Positions 1-11,799 of a DNA stretch of 64,000 nt are shown one piece after another. Under the pieces are notes generated by a model. The model did not search any database. It was given only the letters and a program-made list of their open reading frames with translations, and was not told the DNA's origin. The first letter of the stretch is position 1. Each line of letters starts with the position of its first letter. The position numbers and the translations under genes are program-made. The stretch covers positions 69,827,134 to 69,891,133 of the forward strand of contig NC_077239.1 of NCBI RefSeq assembly GCF_947179165.1, in the 5' to 3' direction. Origin of the DNA: Solanum dulcamara (lineage: Eukaryota > Streptophyta > Magnoliopsida > Solanales > Solanaceae).

Positions 1-235
1 TCCATTTTGGCCCAAATTAGTGGCTCCTATATGCGTACATTGTGATAGTCAAGCTGCAATAGGAAGAGTTGAGAGCGTTATGTATAACGGTAAGTCTTGT
101 CACATACGATGAAGACATAATACCATTAGACTACTACTCTCTAGTGGAATTATTACAATTAACTATGCAAAGTTAAAGAATAATGTGTCGGATCTACTTA
201 TAAAAGGCCTAACTAGAGAGGGAGTAGAGATATGA
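1..235 (+). pseudogene. Ty1/copia RNase H, C-terminal end (decayed)
   Basis: Frame 2 reads the end of a plant copia RNase H: the catalytic-aspartate motif CDSQAA near base 40, a YNGKS-H-I-R stretch, SSGIITI, and a closing segment close to SDLLIKGLTREGVE before a stop at 233-235. One internal TGA (110-112) sits where the family has CGA arginine, consistent with deamination of a methylated C. The rest of gag-pol lies left of the window. The downstream bases are the element's 3' noncoding region and its LTR, so this is the 3' end of a plus-strand element. Family assignment is by recognised motifs. Confidence 0.85.
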
Positions 236-763
236 TAAAAGGGAATGAGACTATGGTCGAGGATAAATCATCGTGGCGGTAACTCTACCTTGAAGATCGG
301 AGATTCTAAGATATGGGTTCAAGGAGATCAGAAAAAGCCATTGATAATGTTTCAACATTGTCAAAATAATTTTAATGGTCCATTCTCATGATAAGAGAAT
401 GTTCAGTAACAAGGATAAAAACATTAAGAATTTTTAATAATTTCTAAGTTTGATACATGTATATTAAATAGTGTATCTACGGAATAACACATTTAGAAAT
501 CACCTATGTAAGTGTGAAGTGTAAGCCGCTTCAAGGAGAATCCAGTAAGACCAGTTCTCTAAGCACTTATGAACCAAGAAGTGTTCATGGCTGAAATGAA
601 TAAAACAATGAGAACCAAAAATAATTAAAAAGTTGATTGTATGACTTATGTTGTTGAGGTATACAATTGTGTGACTTATGGTGTCTAGGTTCAAAGATAT
701 CAAATCTACCAATTGACCGAGTATATCTGATATATGTTCACTATGGAGAGTTCAAAGGGAAAC
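236..763 (+). mobile_element. Ty1/copia 3' noncoding region, part 1
   Basis: This non-coding stretch follows the copia RNase H remnant. It is interrupted at 763/764 by a solo LTR and resumes at 2700, because the text before 764 (ending aagggaaac) continues naturally into cctacttctccagatgg after 2699. Confidence 0.6.
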
Positions 764-2699
764 TGTAAGGACCCTGAAGGCCATTTTTGAATTTTTTTAT
801 AAAATGACTATTTTACCCTTCTCGATAATTTCTCCGAGTAATTTTTGATTAGTATTGAGTGTTGGTTTTGGAAATTCTTTTAAAAAGTTGAGTTCTAGAA
901 GTTTTGAAATTTTAAAAGCTTAAAGTATTCAAAAGTGGTATTTGGGACCAACCGGAGTTACAAGTCTTAGAACAGAATTTTGTCGATTTCAACAGCTTTG
1001 AAATGTGGAATTTGGTGTAAGAGAGTTGACGGAATTAGATTTGGATTTGTAAGAAAAATTTGAAGTCCTAAGTTGGAAATTGGAGGAATTTTAGACCATG
1101 ATTTGACTTTGGTCAACTTTTGGAATTTCGATGCTCGTAATAAAATTTCAAAGATTCCGTTGGATTCGGGGGTGGTTTTAGGACTAGGAGTTGCATTGGT
1201 TGAATTTTTGGAGGTCCAGAGCTCGTTTTGATATTTTGAGAAAGTTGTTAGTTTAGTTGCGACTTTTTAGATTTCGGGTCAAGGAGACCTCAAATTCGAA
1301 TTCCGATGGTTCCATTAAATTTGGAATGACGAATATAGTAGGGTAGCATATAAATTTTGTATGCTCAAAATTATGAACTAATCCCGAGGGTCAGATTTGA
1401 TGTAAGGAGAGTGTTGTCAACTGGTGCCTGAGATTGCCTTCTATGCGATGGCAGAGCCCAAGCCGCGTTCGCGGAGGGTTCCTTGGGGAACCTTCACATT
1501 CACGGGACTTGGCCTCCGTTTTACGAAGGCTTAATTACTCAGGCTATGTTCGTGACATTTTTGTCCTCGTTCACGAAGAAGAATGTCCTGAAACAGTGTT
1601 TTAATTTCCAAAAATGGGAAAACCCCTATTTTTACCATTGTGTGACCTTGGGGAGCTCAGGAGGGACGAGTTTTCTAGGGATTTTTGAGGGAAACCATTG
1701 GGGTTAGTCATTTTTACTATGAATTCATTATTACCCATTGATAATTTCTGTTTTTTAACTCGAATTTGGGGATTCAATTGAGAAAATTGTTTTTTTTAAA
1801 GAACATTGAAGTTTTAGTAATTTGATGATTGTGAACTGGTTTTAATTCTTTTTTTGAAATGGTTTTCACTATTAGTTTCCAAATACTTTAAGGAACGTAT
1901 TCAAGTAAAGATTTCTAGATTTGTCCTTCGTTTTTGGAATTAGATTTTTTTGATCGATTTTGGCTCGGTTTCCAAAAATTATAATTTGGGTGTCGTTATA
2001 ATCATATTTTTATTGAGATTGAATATTTGAATATATTAAATTGATTCGAAGTGTCGGCATAAGGGCAAGACTCAAATTTTGAAGTAGTTGGAGTAAAATT
2101 CGAGGCAAGTGGATTTCTCAACCTTTTCGTTAAGCTTTTAGTTCAATAGTTCTCAATGTTACAATTAGTCCTGTTAAATTACTAGATTGGGTAGGTTTGC
2201 GTACAAGTTGTAGTTAGGGAGGTTTGGTTGGTGTAGCAGGAGTATTTGAGTTCTATTTATCTTTTCTTATGTTTAATTGTGCACTTGCTGGGTATCGTGT
2301 TGTTGATACTCACCCCTTACTTCTACACTTATGTAGGTTATAAGCCCGGATTGGTGTGATGTCTCCTCATTTCCATCTATCTCTGAGGCTACTATCTAGA
2401 GTCACTAAGGTAGCTGATACATCACTTCAGCAGCCACCTCTACTCTTATTATATGGTTTTAATCATATTTGAGACAAAACATTGAGACTTGTATTTCTTT
2501 TTGCATTCTATGTATGTTTAGAGGCTTGTACACGTGACAACCAATCTTGGGGGATTTTGAGTTTATTTCACCTATTTTTGATTAAGTTAAAGTTCATTTT
2601 ATTTCATTTACTTCCGCATTTACTTTCGATTGAGTTTCAGGCTGACTTGTCTTGATAGGTTGAGACGAGTGCCATCACACTCGGGTTCGGGTCATGACA
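764..2699 (+). mobile_element. Solo LTR of the chromovirus family seen at 4602-14387
   Basis: It begins TG (tgtaaggaccctgaagg) and ends CA (gggtcatgaca). Both ends match, in opposite orientation, the ends of the LTRs of the complete element to the right. For example, cctgaaggccattttt parallels the start of that LTR, and gtgccatcacactcgggttc parallels its end. No internal coding region or primer-binding site is present, so this is a lone LTR left by LTR-LTR recombination. The target duplication is not clean: gaaac on the left, gacct on the right. It sits inside the copia 3' region. Confidence 0.75.
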
Positions 2700-2797
2700 G
2701 ACCTACTTCTCCAGATGGATTTAATTTTTATTTATAAATCACATAATTTTTCATGTATATGTTTTAACAATAGTCATTCCCTATTCATGTGGGGAAT
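2700..2797 (+). mobile_element. Ty1/copia 3' noncoding region, part 2, with polypurine tract
   Basis: Continuation of the copia 3' region after the solo LTR. A purine run (gtggggaa, around 2789-2796) lies just before the probable LTR start, as expected for a plus-strand polypurine tract. Confidence 0.5.
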
Positions 2798-3400
2798 TAT
2801 TGAGTTTTAAAGGTGTGAATGAGAAATAAAGGATTGTGACATTTACGAAAGGTTGTGTCTTTTTTAAAAGGTTGTGACCGTTCGGAAAGATTGTGCCTTT
2901 TCCAAAGGGTTGTGACCTTTATGAAAGGTTTTGAATTTTGCAAATGATTGTGACTTTTAAAGAGTTGCGACCTTTCTGAAAAGTTGTGACATTTGCAAAA
3001 GATTGTGACTTTTTTAAAGGTTGTGACCTTTCAGATAAAACACCTATTCATACTACCCTTTGTTGTCTATAAATAGAGAATGTTTCTCTCATTTTTCAAT
3101 ATTGAATTTTCTCCTTCTTTTGCATCCATTTCTTACCAAAAGAGCAGAGTCTCTGTATGATTTTGTTTCTAGTTTTTTAGTTCGCTGAAATTATTGAAGT
3201 TTGAGGTATCTTACTTCTTTAATAGTTTATCCATTTTATCTTGGGAGGAAATAATCCATAACATCGGGTACAATGAAGAAATTAAATTCCTTAAGGACAC
3301 ACATTGAATTCTATGAACTCGGATACTAGTTTTTTTCTTTTAATCTTTATTGTTTCTTGTTTGCTAACTTTGATACAGGAACAACAATCTCCGTGCAGAA
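2798..3400 (+). mobile_element. Ty1/copia 3' LTR (right end uncertain)
   Basis: The LTR probably starts at the degraded tattgagttttaaagg (family start TGTTGG). It contains degenerate repeats of the type ggttgtgacctttc between 2830 and 3030 and a TATA box at 3068-3075. Its 5' partner is outside the window, so the right border cannot be set. A length near 600 bp would fit related Solanaceae copia elements, but this is inference. Confidence 0.5.
3068..3075 (+). promoter_or_regulatory. TATA box of the copia LTR
   Basis: A perfect TATAAATA in the LTR, followed by an agagaatg-rich leader typical of a U3/R junction. Confidence 0.5.
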
Positions 3401-3414
3401 GCGAAGGTTAATCT

Positions 3415-3504
3415 GAAGCTTCACTCCAAGCTCATCTACACTAGCTAGAAGCTTCACTCCAAGCTCATCTACACTAGCTAGAAGCTTCACTCCAAGCTCA
3501 TCTC
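3415..3504 (+). repeat. 33-bp tandem repeat, about 2.7 copies
   Basis: The unit beginning gaagcttcactccaagctca starts at 3415, 3448 and 3481. The copies are essentially identical until the third diverges, so the duplication is recent relative to the surrounding decay. Confidence 0.9.
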
Positions 3505-4596
3505 AAAGCTCTCCAAGCGGACTTTCCGTAATTAGAGTAGACGACTATCCAAAAGACTTCCTTGCGGATCTACCTAGAAATTGAGGTTAAACTGTAAACT
3601 CCAAACTCTGTGTGGTTTCAAATTTTGCAAATTTTTGTTTGCTAAATTAGTTTGGACGAAAAAATCCCTTCCGATTAGATCTCTCACTTAAATTTTCTTA
3701 GAGGTTTGTTGATTCTCAGATTCCTTGTTTTGATTGACCACTGAATTAATGTATTTATGTATATTTTGTGCATTTTCAATTTATTGTGATAAATTTGTGA
3801 AGTTGAAATTGAGCTTGTATTGTATTTTTCACTCATACTATTTCAGCTGAAATCGAGTGAAGTAATCCACTTAAAATTAAGTTCTGAGTTTGAGTTGTAT
3901 TGTATTCTTTTACATTGAGATTGAGATACTTTTTATTTTGTCCGAAACTTACAATGATTTAATTACTCCTTCTATTGGCTGCATTGAATGCTCGAATCGA
4001 AGTTTCTAAGAGACATAAACTTAATTGGTTAGATTATTGAGTTGTTTGATTATACAAATGTTTGTTGGTTCTACTTTCAATTTCTTCTGTTCTTTTCTAT
4101 CAATTTGGAAGTTCTTCATTCTAAAGTTAAAATTCTGTTAGAGTAATTGCATTTCGATACAATGAAGTTGCCTTCTCGTTGTCGTTTCCTGCTGTCAGTT
4201 CTTGTACTAAAGTTGGAGCATATGCCCTTTAAGTTCTTTATTCTTCCACTTCTATTGATGTATGAATTTTCAGTTCTTAGCTATTTATTGGTTTGCTTGC
4301 AGTGACCTATGTTGTGTTAATAGAGATGTTATATGATAGCTATGTTAAGATGAAAGGTTGTTTAATTGAAATCTAAGGCTTAAGACATCTGACAGACTGC
4401 TGTATATCTACTTTTTTTAGATATAAGTAGATAATGAAGTATTTTGTGTTAAGGAAGATGTTTATATAATCTTTTTCCCTGCTTATCTAAGCCTTTAACC
4501 CTTTTTCAGAAAGAGTTTTACGATTTTCTCAGTAGGTTTGTAATGTTTTGGTGAGTAATTTTCAATTAGTAAAAGAATTTGAAATTTGTACGCTCG
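3505..4596. other. Gene-free stretch
   Basis: AT-rich sequence with no convincing coding region or RNA gene. It may be the outer part of the copia LTR or host DNA next to it. The stretch continues after 14392 on the other side of the chromovirus insertion. Confidence 0.5.
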
Positions 4597-4601
4597 TCAA
4601 T
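4597..4601. repeat. Target-site duplication TCAAT, left copy
   Basis: TCAAT directly precedes the TG of the chromovirus; the identical TCAAT is at 14388-14392 directly after the terminal CA. This sets both borders of the insertion. Confidence 0.85.
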
Positions 4602-7180
4602 TGTCACGAATCGAATACGGGTGTGATGACACCTGTCCTTTTCCACCGGATAAATTAGCGTAAAACCCAATATTAACGAAAAAAAAGCAAAAATAGTTTA
4701 AATAGGCACATAAATAAGCAAAAACGAAATTCTTTCAAACTTAAATAACACCAAAGATTGGTTGTCATATGTACAATCTATAAGACCAAACTGAAATAAA
4801 AATACAAGTCTCAATATGTCTTTGACTCTCAAATAAAGTAAAGCATAATAATACAGGAATCAGAGAGCCCGCCGGATGACAATAACTACCTCTCTCTCAA
4901 CTTCTTGGAAGCCACAGATGATCACAAAGATGGGCAATCAAAGTCTGAGCTCAGAACCTACGCTAGCGTAGAATCAAGCGGTGAGTACCAAACAACACGA
5001 TACCCAGCAAGCCGACTACTAATATTAAATAAATCTAATAGGATACACGAATTCCTTTCCAACCCAACAAAACCTCTATAACTACAACTTGCACAGAAAA
5101 TTAGCCCAACCTAACAGTTTATGGTAAACAATTCAAATAATGCTCAAATCACAGCTTTGTATTACAAGTTACAACGTAAAAATAATCACAAGTCGAATAC
5201 AAGCATCAAGTTTGTCACACAGAAATTCAGGAATGTATATGCACACCAATGATCAAGCATGCATGCAATTGTTGGCAAAGACCTCGATATCAAAATCTCA
5301 CCGAAAATGGCCCCAGCATCACAATCTCTCACGGAAAATAACCTCACATCAAAATCTTGCCAAAAATGACCTCGACATCATAATATCTCTCATCAGAAAT
5401 GACCTCGGCATAATAATATTCCATCGAAAATGACCTCGACCTAATAGTCTCGCTCGAAATGACCTCGACATAATAATCTTGTCAGAAATGACCTCGACAT
5501 AATAATCTCGTCGGAAATGACCTTGGCATAATAATATCTCTCGCCGAAAATGACCTTGGCCTCAAAATCATGTTCATCTCATCACAGTGTTCTAGAACCA
5601 ATTTAATTAGCATGCTCGCACAAGTAATGAGGAATATGTCAAATCAAATAATCCACAATACTAATTAGACTATGAAAGTATTTCATCAAATATGTATAGA
5701 GATCAAGATCACGGCATGTCATACTTGAATTAATACAATAGCACATATCATCTTTTATTAACTCCGTCAATAAATTTAGATTAGTTCATATCATATTTCA
5801 ATCCATAACCTCATCCCCGTTACTTCCCAATACACACAACAAAGAAAAATTTAGGATTCTATAATATTCACGGAGTTTTAAGAGTTTACTTGCCTTAGCC
5901 AAATCACGATCAATCATACAACGTGAGCTTTTTCTTTTCGAATATACTCCGAATCACCACAATCTATTCAAATAATATTTCACAATCAAAAATTGAGTCC
6001 AACGACATCAAAAATGCAAAATTCAAGAAAAATGATCAAAATGGCTCAAAAATCCAATTCCAAAAATGGGTCTAAATATGAATTTTTTTGGATGGAATTG
6101 TTCCTCATAGTATTAGGAATCAATTGGTGAAAACCGTTTTGCAAAACAAGCTCAAACTAGATCACAATCATCATTCAAAGAATTTTTTCCAAAGTTCTTG
6201 AAAAAGACCCATTTCCACCGATTCTAATCACTCATTTTCAAGTTAAAATTCACAATTAAGCAATGGGTTACAAAGATTATGGGTTAAAATCACTTACCAA
6301 ATAGGTTTGCCACGCAAAATCTCTTGAAAATCGCTTACCCAAGCTTTCCAAGTTCTAAAATGGTGAAAATAACATAAACCCCAACAAAAATCCCTCTCAG
6401 GTGTTGCGATCGCGACTCCAGGTTCGCTATAGCGACACTTGCTAAAGAGACCCACACAAAATAGTGAGATTCGCGAAAGAAAAGGGGCCATAGTGAAAGC
6501 GATGTTTGCTAAAGCGAACCTCTCATCACGATCGCGATGCCTGCATCAGATCACAATAATTTCCAAAGTTCCACTTTTCCAACTTTTGAATAGACCTTCG
6601 GTATTCGATCGGAATCCGTACACACAAATCATACATGCAACCCTACTAAATTCGATGTTTTATACTCAATAAAATTATTAGAATTCAAATTCGAGGTTTT
6701 CTTGACCCGAAATCCAAAAAGTCATAATTAAACCAACTTTATTCCTCAAAATATCAAAATGCCCTCTCAGCTTTCGAAAATTACATAGGAGTTCTTCCTA
6801 GGCCTAAAATCATTCTCTGAATCCAATGAAATCATCAAAATTCAATTCTAAGCTTTCGATCATTGAATGTTCACCAAAGTCAACTCTGTGGCTAAAAGCT
6901 AAAAGATTTACAACTCAACGCCTCAAATCCACGATATAACCCGGAATCTGATTCCATCAACTTTCCTAGAAAAAATTCAACATTTAGGAGCTGATGAAAT
7001 TCCATTTTGAGTCTCGAAAATCTAGATGACCTCAAATACTACTTTTAGGTAATTTAAGCTTCTAAAACTCAAAGCCTATAAAAAATCTCAACTTTTTAAA
7101 AAATTTCACGAAACCGGCTTTGGATACTGATAAAATATGACTCAAAAAAACTATCGAGAGCTGTAAAACGGTCATTTTAT
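4602..7180 (-). repeat. Chromovirus 3' LTR, lacking about 35 bp at its 5' end
   Basis: Aligns along its length with 11800-14387. Its outer end is tgtcacgaatcg. Similarity stops after gtcatttt near 7178, whereas the partner LTR runs about 35 bp further to tgtaatgacc (minus strand). The missing piece is part of a deletion that also removed the 3' internal region. Confidence 0.85.
5270..5575. repeat. Short tandem array inside the 3' LTR
   Basis: About nine degenerate units of 30-36 bp built on gaaatgacctcgacataataat. The same array is in the partner LTR at 12465-12755, so it is an inherited LTR feature. Unit number and length differ between the two. Confidence 0.75.
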
Positions 7181-7239
7181 GAAAACATGATCACCCTTCT
7201 TCCTGAACCACATCACACCCTTTATGGGAGACATTCAGA

Positions 7240-8231
7240 CCAAACATGATCACTCTTCATGCACTCCAAAGGTGGAACCCTCCTCTCTACATAGCTCTTT
7301 TTCCTGCTCTAGGATGCTAAGAGCCTACCCTGAATCATGTGAATTTGCTCCATGACATCTCTAAGCAAGTCCGTGTCTAAAGAGTCCATCTCCGCTAAAT
7401 CGAACCACCCAATAGGAGATTGACACCGCCTATCATACAATGTCTTGAATGGGGCCATCTGAATGCTGGAGTTATAACTATTGTTATTGGCAAAACTCTG
7501 CTAAGGACAAATGATGATCTCACCTAGCACTAAAGTCAATGGCATAGGCTCGAAACATATCCTATAACACCTGAATCGTCCAATCAGACTGACCATCAGT
7601 CTGCGGGTAAAAAGCTATAATCATATCAAGCTGCGTACGCAGACCATGCTATAATGCCTGCCAAAAGAGCGACGTAAAAAATGAACCCTGATCTAAAATG
7701 ATAGATAGCGGTACACTGTGAAGCCGAACGATCTGATTGATATACAATTGGATTGCTTCTCCGCTGTGTACTTTACCTGAACAGAAATAAAATGGACATA
7801 CTTGGTCAGTCTGTCAACAATCACCCATATAGAATCATAACCACCCACAGTGGAATTTAAACCCACAATAAAGTCCATGGTGATCTACTCCCACTTTCAA
7901 GTAGGAATGGGCATCCTCTTAGACACACCTCCAGGTTGCTAGTGCTCACACTTGACCTGTTGGCAAGTCAAACACTTGGACACAAACTCTGCGATGTCCC
8001 TTTTCATCCCACACCACCAATAATGCTAACTAAGGTTATTATAAATCTATGACGTACCCGTATGAATAGAAAATCGAGAACAATGAGCCTCCTCTATGAT
8101 CAATCTATTCAAATCACCACCTTGAAGATACAAATCCTACCCTCAATCGTCAGAACACCCTCAAGTCTAGCCTCTTTGGATTCACACCTCAACACCTTGT
8201 CTTGAATGAGACCTAGCTTCTCATCTTCAAA
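7240..8231 (-). pseudogene. Chromovirus integrase (broken)
   Basis: Minus-strand fragments read as plant chromovirus integrase: a zinc-binding region ending KCLTCQQVKCEHQQPGG-like (about 7990-7910), the core start MDFIVGLNSTVGGYDSIWVIVDRLTK (7878-7800), and late-core NNSYNSSIQMAPFKTLYDRRCQSPIGWF (about 7500-7400). It then breaks off at a segment equivalent to RQKSYADVRRRDLEF (near 7240). The C-terminal part and chromodomain are absent. The DD35E set cannot be judged complete because of stops and frameshifts. Confidence 0.8.
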
Positions 8232-8900
8232 CTATCGCTCCTGAATCTGCTCAACTAATGAGGAACGAGCCTCAATGAAAGCAATAAATCCTCTACAATT
8301 CTCAAAAACCCGCAATCGGATGAAGCTGTTGCCTAACCTTAAAACATTTCTAGCCAAGGGCCTCCTATCAACATTAATCACTACAAGACTCTCTATACTA
8401 GGAGCCTTCCTACTCAAAGCATCGGCCACCACATTGGCCTTCCCGGGATGGTACAAGATAGTCATGTCATAGTCATTCAGTAGTTCAAGCCATCTACGCT
8501 ACCTCAAGTTCAGATCTCTCTAATTGAAGATGTATTGAAGGCTCCGATGATGAATGAATACCTCACAATGCACACCATACAATTAATGACACCATAGCTT
8601 CAACACAAATATCACCGTTGCTAACTCTAAGTCATGGGTATGGTAGTTTTTCTCATGAGCCTTCAATTGTCTAGATGTATAGGAAACTACCTTTCCTTTC
8701 TGCATCAACACACAGTAAAGTCCACACCCTCCTCAGAGTTGTATTCAATAAGGTCTTGAGCTTTTGGAAGCTCACCTTACACTCATCAGACCAATGGAAA
8801 TCCACTACCTTCTGTGTCATCCTAGTCAATAGAGCCGCAATGGTAGAGAATCCCTGCACGAAGCATCTGTAATACCTAGTCAAACTTATAAAACTCTAAA
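8232..8900 (-). pseudogene. Chromovirus RNase H and connection domain (broken)
   Basis: 8883-8671 reads as the connection segment (YYRCFVQGFSTIAALLTRM, then FHWSDECKVSFQKLKTLL). 8465-8232 reads as the RNase H end ([19 protein letters not shown]) and the linker to integrase. Stops and frameshifts separate the blocks. In the living element this domain degrades the RNA template during reverse transcription. Confidence 0.8.
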
Positions 8901-8949
8901 TCTCGATAGGGGAAGTATGCCTAGTCCAACCTCTAACTGCCTCAATCTT

Positions 8950-9690
8950 GACCGAATCCACCCTAATACTCTCCTTGGAGACCACGTGTCCTAGAAATAC
9001 CACAGAATCAAGCCAAAACTTGCATTTGGAGAACTTTGTATATAACTTCTGTTCCCTTAATTTCTAAAACACTGACCTCAAATAACAAATAATCCTCCCC
9101 TGTCTTGGAATACACCAAGATATCATCAATAAAAACAATCACAAAAGAGACTAAATACTGTCGAAACACCCCGTTCATCAACTCCATGAATGCTACTAGC
9201 GAGTTAGTCAACCCAAAAGACATAACCAGGAACTCATAATGGCCATAATGGATCTAAAAAGCTATCTTGGGAATATCCGATGGCCTAATCCTCAACTGAT
9301 GGTACCCGAATCTCAATTCAATCTTAGAGAACAAAGTCATTCCCTGAAGCTAGTCAAATAAATTATCAATGCGAGGAAGAGGATATATGTTCTTAACTGT
9401 TACCTTGTTCAACTGTCTATAATCAATGCATATTCTCTTAGGCCCATCCTTCTTTTTCATGAACAGCACCAGTGTACCCCAAGGCGACACACTAAGGCAA
9501 ATAAGCCCCTTCAATTCCTTTAACTCTGCCCGAGCTATACTATAAGGTGCAATAGAAATGGGCTTAGTGTCCGGCTCCAAGTCGATAGCAAAGCCAATAT
9601 CCCTATCCGAAGGAGCTCTCGGAAGATTAGTAGGGAACACATCGGTGAACTCTTTAACCATAGGAAAGATTCCATAGGAGGTCACTCAAC
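8950..9690 (-). pseudogene. Chromovirus reverse transcriptase (broken)
   Basis: 9685-9350 reads the fingers/palm start: [21 protein letters not shown], then [20 protein letters not shown] and [25 protein letters not shown]. 9223-9008 reads [20 protein letters not shown] and the catalytic block [13 protein letters not shown], with the aspartate pair intact. The piece between the blocks (9349-9224) is in another frame with stops. Confidence 0.85.
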
Positions 9691-9829
9691 GCTAGTATCT
9701 CAAATATAGGCCAAATAAGACAAACACCCCTGATCAATCAACCTCTGAGCACGAATATAGGAGATACAATTACTAGGATAAGAATCACTAGCCCTTGTAC
9801 TCGATCCTCGGAACACCAGGTATCGCTAA

Positions 9830-10200
9830 AGTCACAATCTTAGCATATAAATCAAGAAAAACATGATAAGGAGAAAGCCAATCCATACCTAATATCTAAT
9901 CAAAGTTTACCATTTCTAGAATAATCATGTCTACCTAAGTATCATACTCGGCTAAAGAAAAAAGACAGGATCGATACACTCGATCCATCACTAAAGGCTC
10001 ACCTACGAGTGTAGAAACATGTACAGGCACGAGCATGCGATCACAAGTCAAATCAAATCCAGATACAAAATAGGTAGACACATACGAGAATGTAGATCTA
10101 GGTCAAATAACATAGACGATACCCGTAATAACTGCATTGGAAGCCGCAGCCTCGGGGCTCCTCAAAAAAGCATAACACTAAGCTCCTCTACCACCACCCG
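9830..10200 (-). pseudogene. Chromovirus protease region (broken)
   Basis: Translation of the minus strand gives SDAVITGIVYVI, a damaged active-site segment (VLFDxGSTFSYVSTYF-like, with a shift through the DSG-type triplet), then VSTLVGEPLVMDRVYRSC and ILGMDWLSPYHVFLD. These are the blocks of a plant Ty3/gypsy aspartic protease between gag and RT. Confidence 0.7.
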
Positions 10201-10239
10201 CATGAACTATACCTTTACTTCGCAGAACACAACATCACC

Positions 10240-11601
10240 ACTAGAGGCCCTACCACCTCTACCTATTTGAGCTCTACCCCGACCTCTAATCGAGTTGAAT
10301 CTCTTTTTAGATCCACTGAATAAGTGCGTCGGGGCCCCAAATGAGTCTGTAGAGGGCACTAACACATCAAGTTACCAGATTCTCCATAACTAAAACACGA
10401 TCTCGGGAATGAGAACTGTTGTGATAAAGCCAAAGGAATGCCATAACCACCTCAACTCGTACTCTAAGATCCTTAAACTACCTCTCCACTCTCGGCTGCT
10501 GGCAAAGAAGCATGAACAGATCTCTGGCACTAAAATCAACGATCGTCTAAGTGCAAACCCCTACCTCCAAATAAGGACTTGAAAACTGACCAATAGCACG
10601 GGCCCTCTTACGTCCCCAAACTCTTATCTGACCATCAGTTTCGTCTCCTTGGCGGTTCTCACAATGGATTGGAAGGAATCCACCTCACGAGCCGATCTGA
10701 ATATAGAAGACCGAATAGAGAAGGTCAAACCCTTCACAAATCTATGGACTCTCTCTGCCTTATCTGGGATCAATATTGTAGCATGCCTCGACTACTAATA
10801 GAAATATGCCTCATACTCGGCAACTGACATACCTCCTTGAGTCATACTCTCTAATCTCAATCTGTTCTCATATCGTATGTTCTATGAGATATAGCGATCC
10901 TCAAAAGCACTAGCAAAAGCTCCTACTCAACTAGAGAGGATCCAACTAGTCTGGACCTCATGAATGTCCTCCACCACTATCTAGCCGACCCACTAAATTG
11001 GAGTGCAACAAATTGAACACCTCGGGCATCATCCCTACTTACTTCCTCTAATATCTCACGACATAGCATAAAGAACTCGTGTTTATCCTAGATCCTACCA
11101 CCCAGGAACTGGAGTGGTTTTATCTTGTGAAACCTCTCGTATCATTGATGATTTGCTATAGTCATAAGTATATCTAGAGCAATCTGTGCCTCGACATCTG
11201 GTGCGGGGACCAGTGGTGGTTAGTCCACCTAATCTCAACTGGGATCTAATGCTGCTTTGGAGTGTGTGCACCAACCCTAATCTATGAACCTTATGGCGTG
11301 CTTGCAGCACCTTGAGTAAAACTCTCCAACATACCCAACATCCTCAATAAGGTCTCCTGAAGCAGTGGTGCCGTTGGATTTGGAGGAACCTAGTCCTCAA
11401 CAATCTCAACATGTGGCTCTGGGAAGGCCTCTCTAGCACGACCTCAGGCAGGTGCCGCTTTTCGAGCACGACCTCTACTAGCAACTTCTCCACGACCTCG
11501 GCCTCTAGCTTGGCCTCTACCTCTACTCAATATGGGGTCTCAACAAATGCCTCGAGGACTACCTACTTTTTACTAATAAATGAAGCTCTAGTCCTTGGCA
11601 T
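10240..11601 (-). pseudogene. Chromovirus gag (heavily mutated)
   Basis: The probable start ATG is 11601-11599, reading MPRTRASFISKK followed by a stop and then an Arg/Gly-rich N-terminus. A degenerate CCHC knuckle is visible near 10400-10340 (CFSYGESGNLM, with the third and fourth ligands damaged). Many TAG/TGA codons sit where the family has CAG, CAA or CGA. It encoded the nucleocapsid-type coat protein of the element's particle. Confidence 0.65.
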
Positions 11602-11784
11602 CTGTCAAAATAATATGTGACACTTAACACTAGCGTTAATAACTCGGCACAATAAGAAAGAATGAAAAAAGGAAGTTTCCTAACAATATTCATAACCTCT
11701 CAAAGATAAGTATAAACATCTCCGTACCGATCCACGAGACTCTACTTAGACTTGGCATATAAATGTGAGGCCTATGAACCTGAG

Positions 11785-11796
11785 GCTCTGATACCA
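11785..11796 (-). other. Primer-binding site (initiator Met tRNA type)
   Basis: The plus strand reads gctctgatacca, i.e. tggtatcagagc on the element strand, directly complementary to the 3' end of plant initiator tRNA-Met. It lies 3 bp inside the 5' LTR. Confidence 0.9.
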
Positions 11797-11799
11797 TTT

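Noticed and set aside
5270..5575. Regularly spaced repeats considered as a CRISPR-like array
   Set aside because: Degenerate units without unique spacers, in a plant LTR, present again in the partner LTR.
11411..11620. Ser/Thr-rich plus-strand frame
   Set aside because: Shadow of the Arg/Gly-rich gag N-terminus on the opposite strand.
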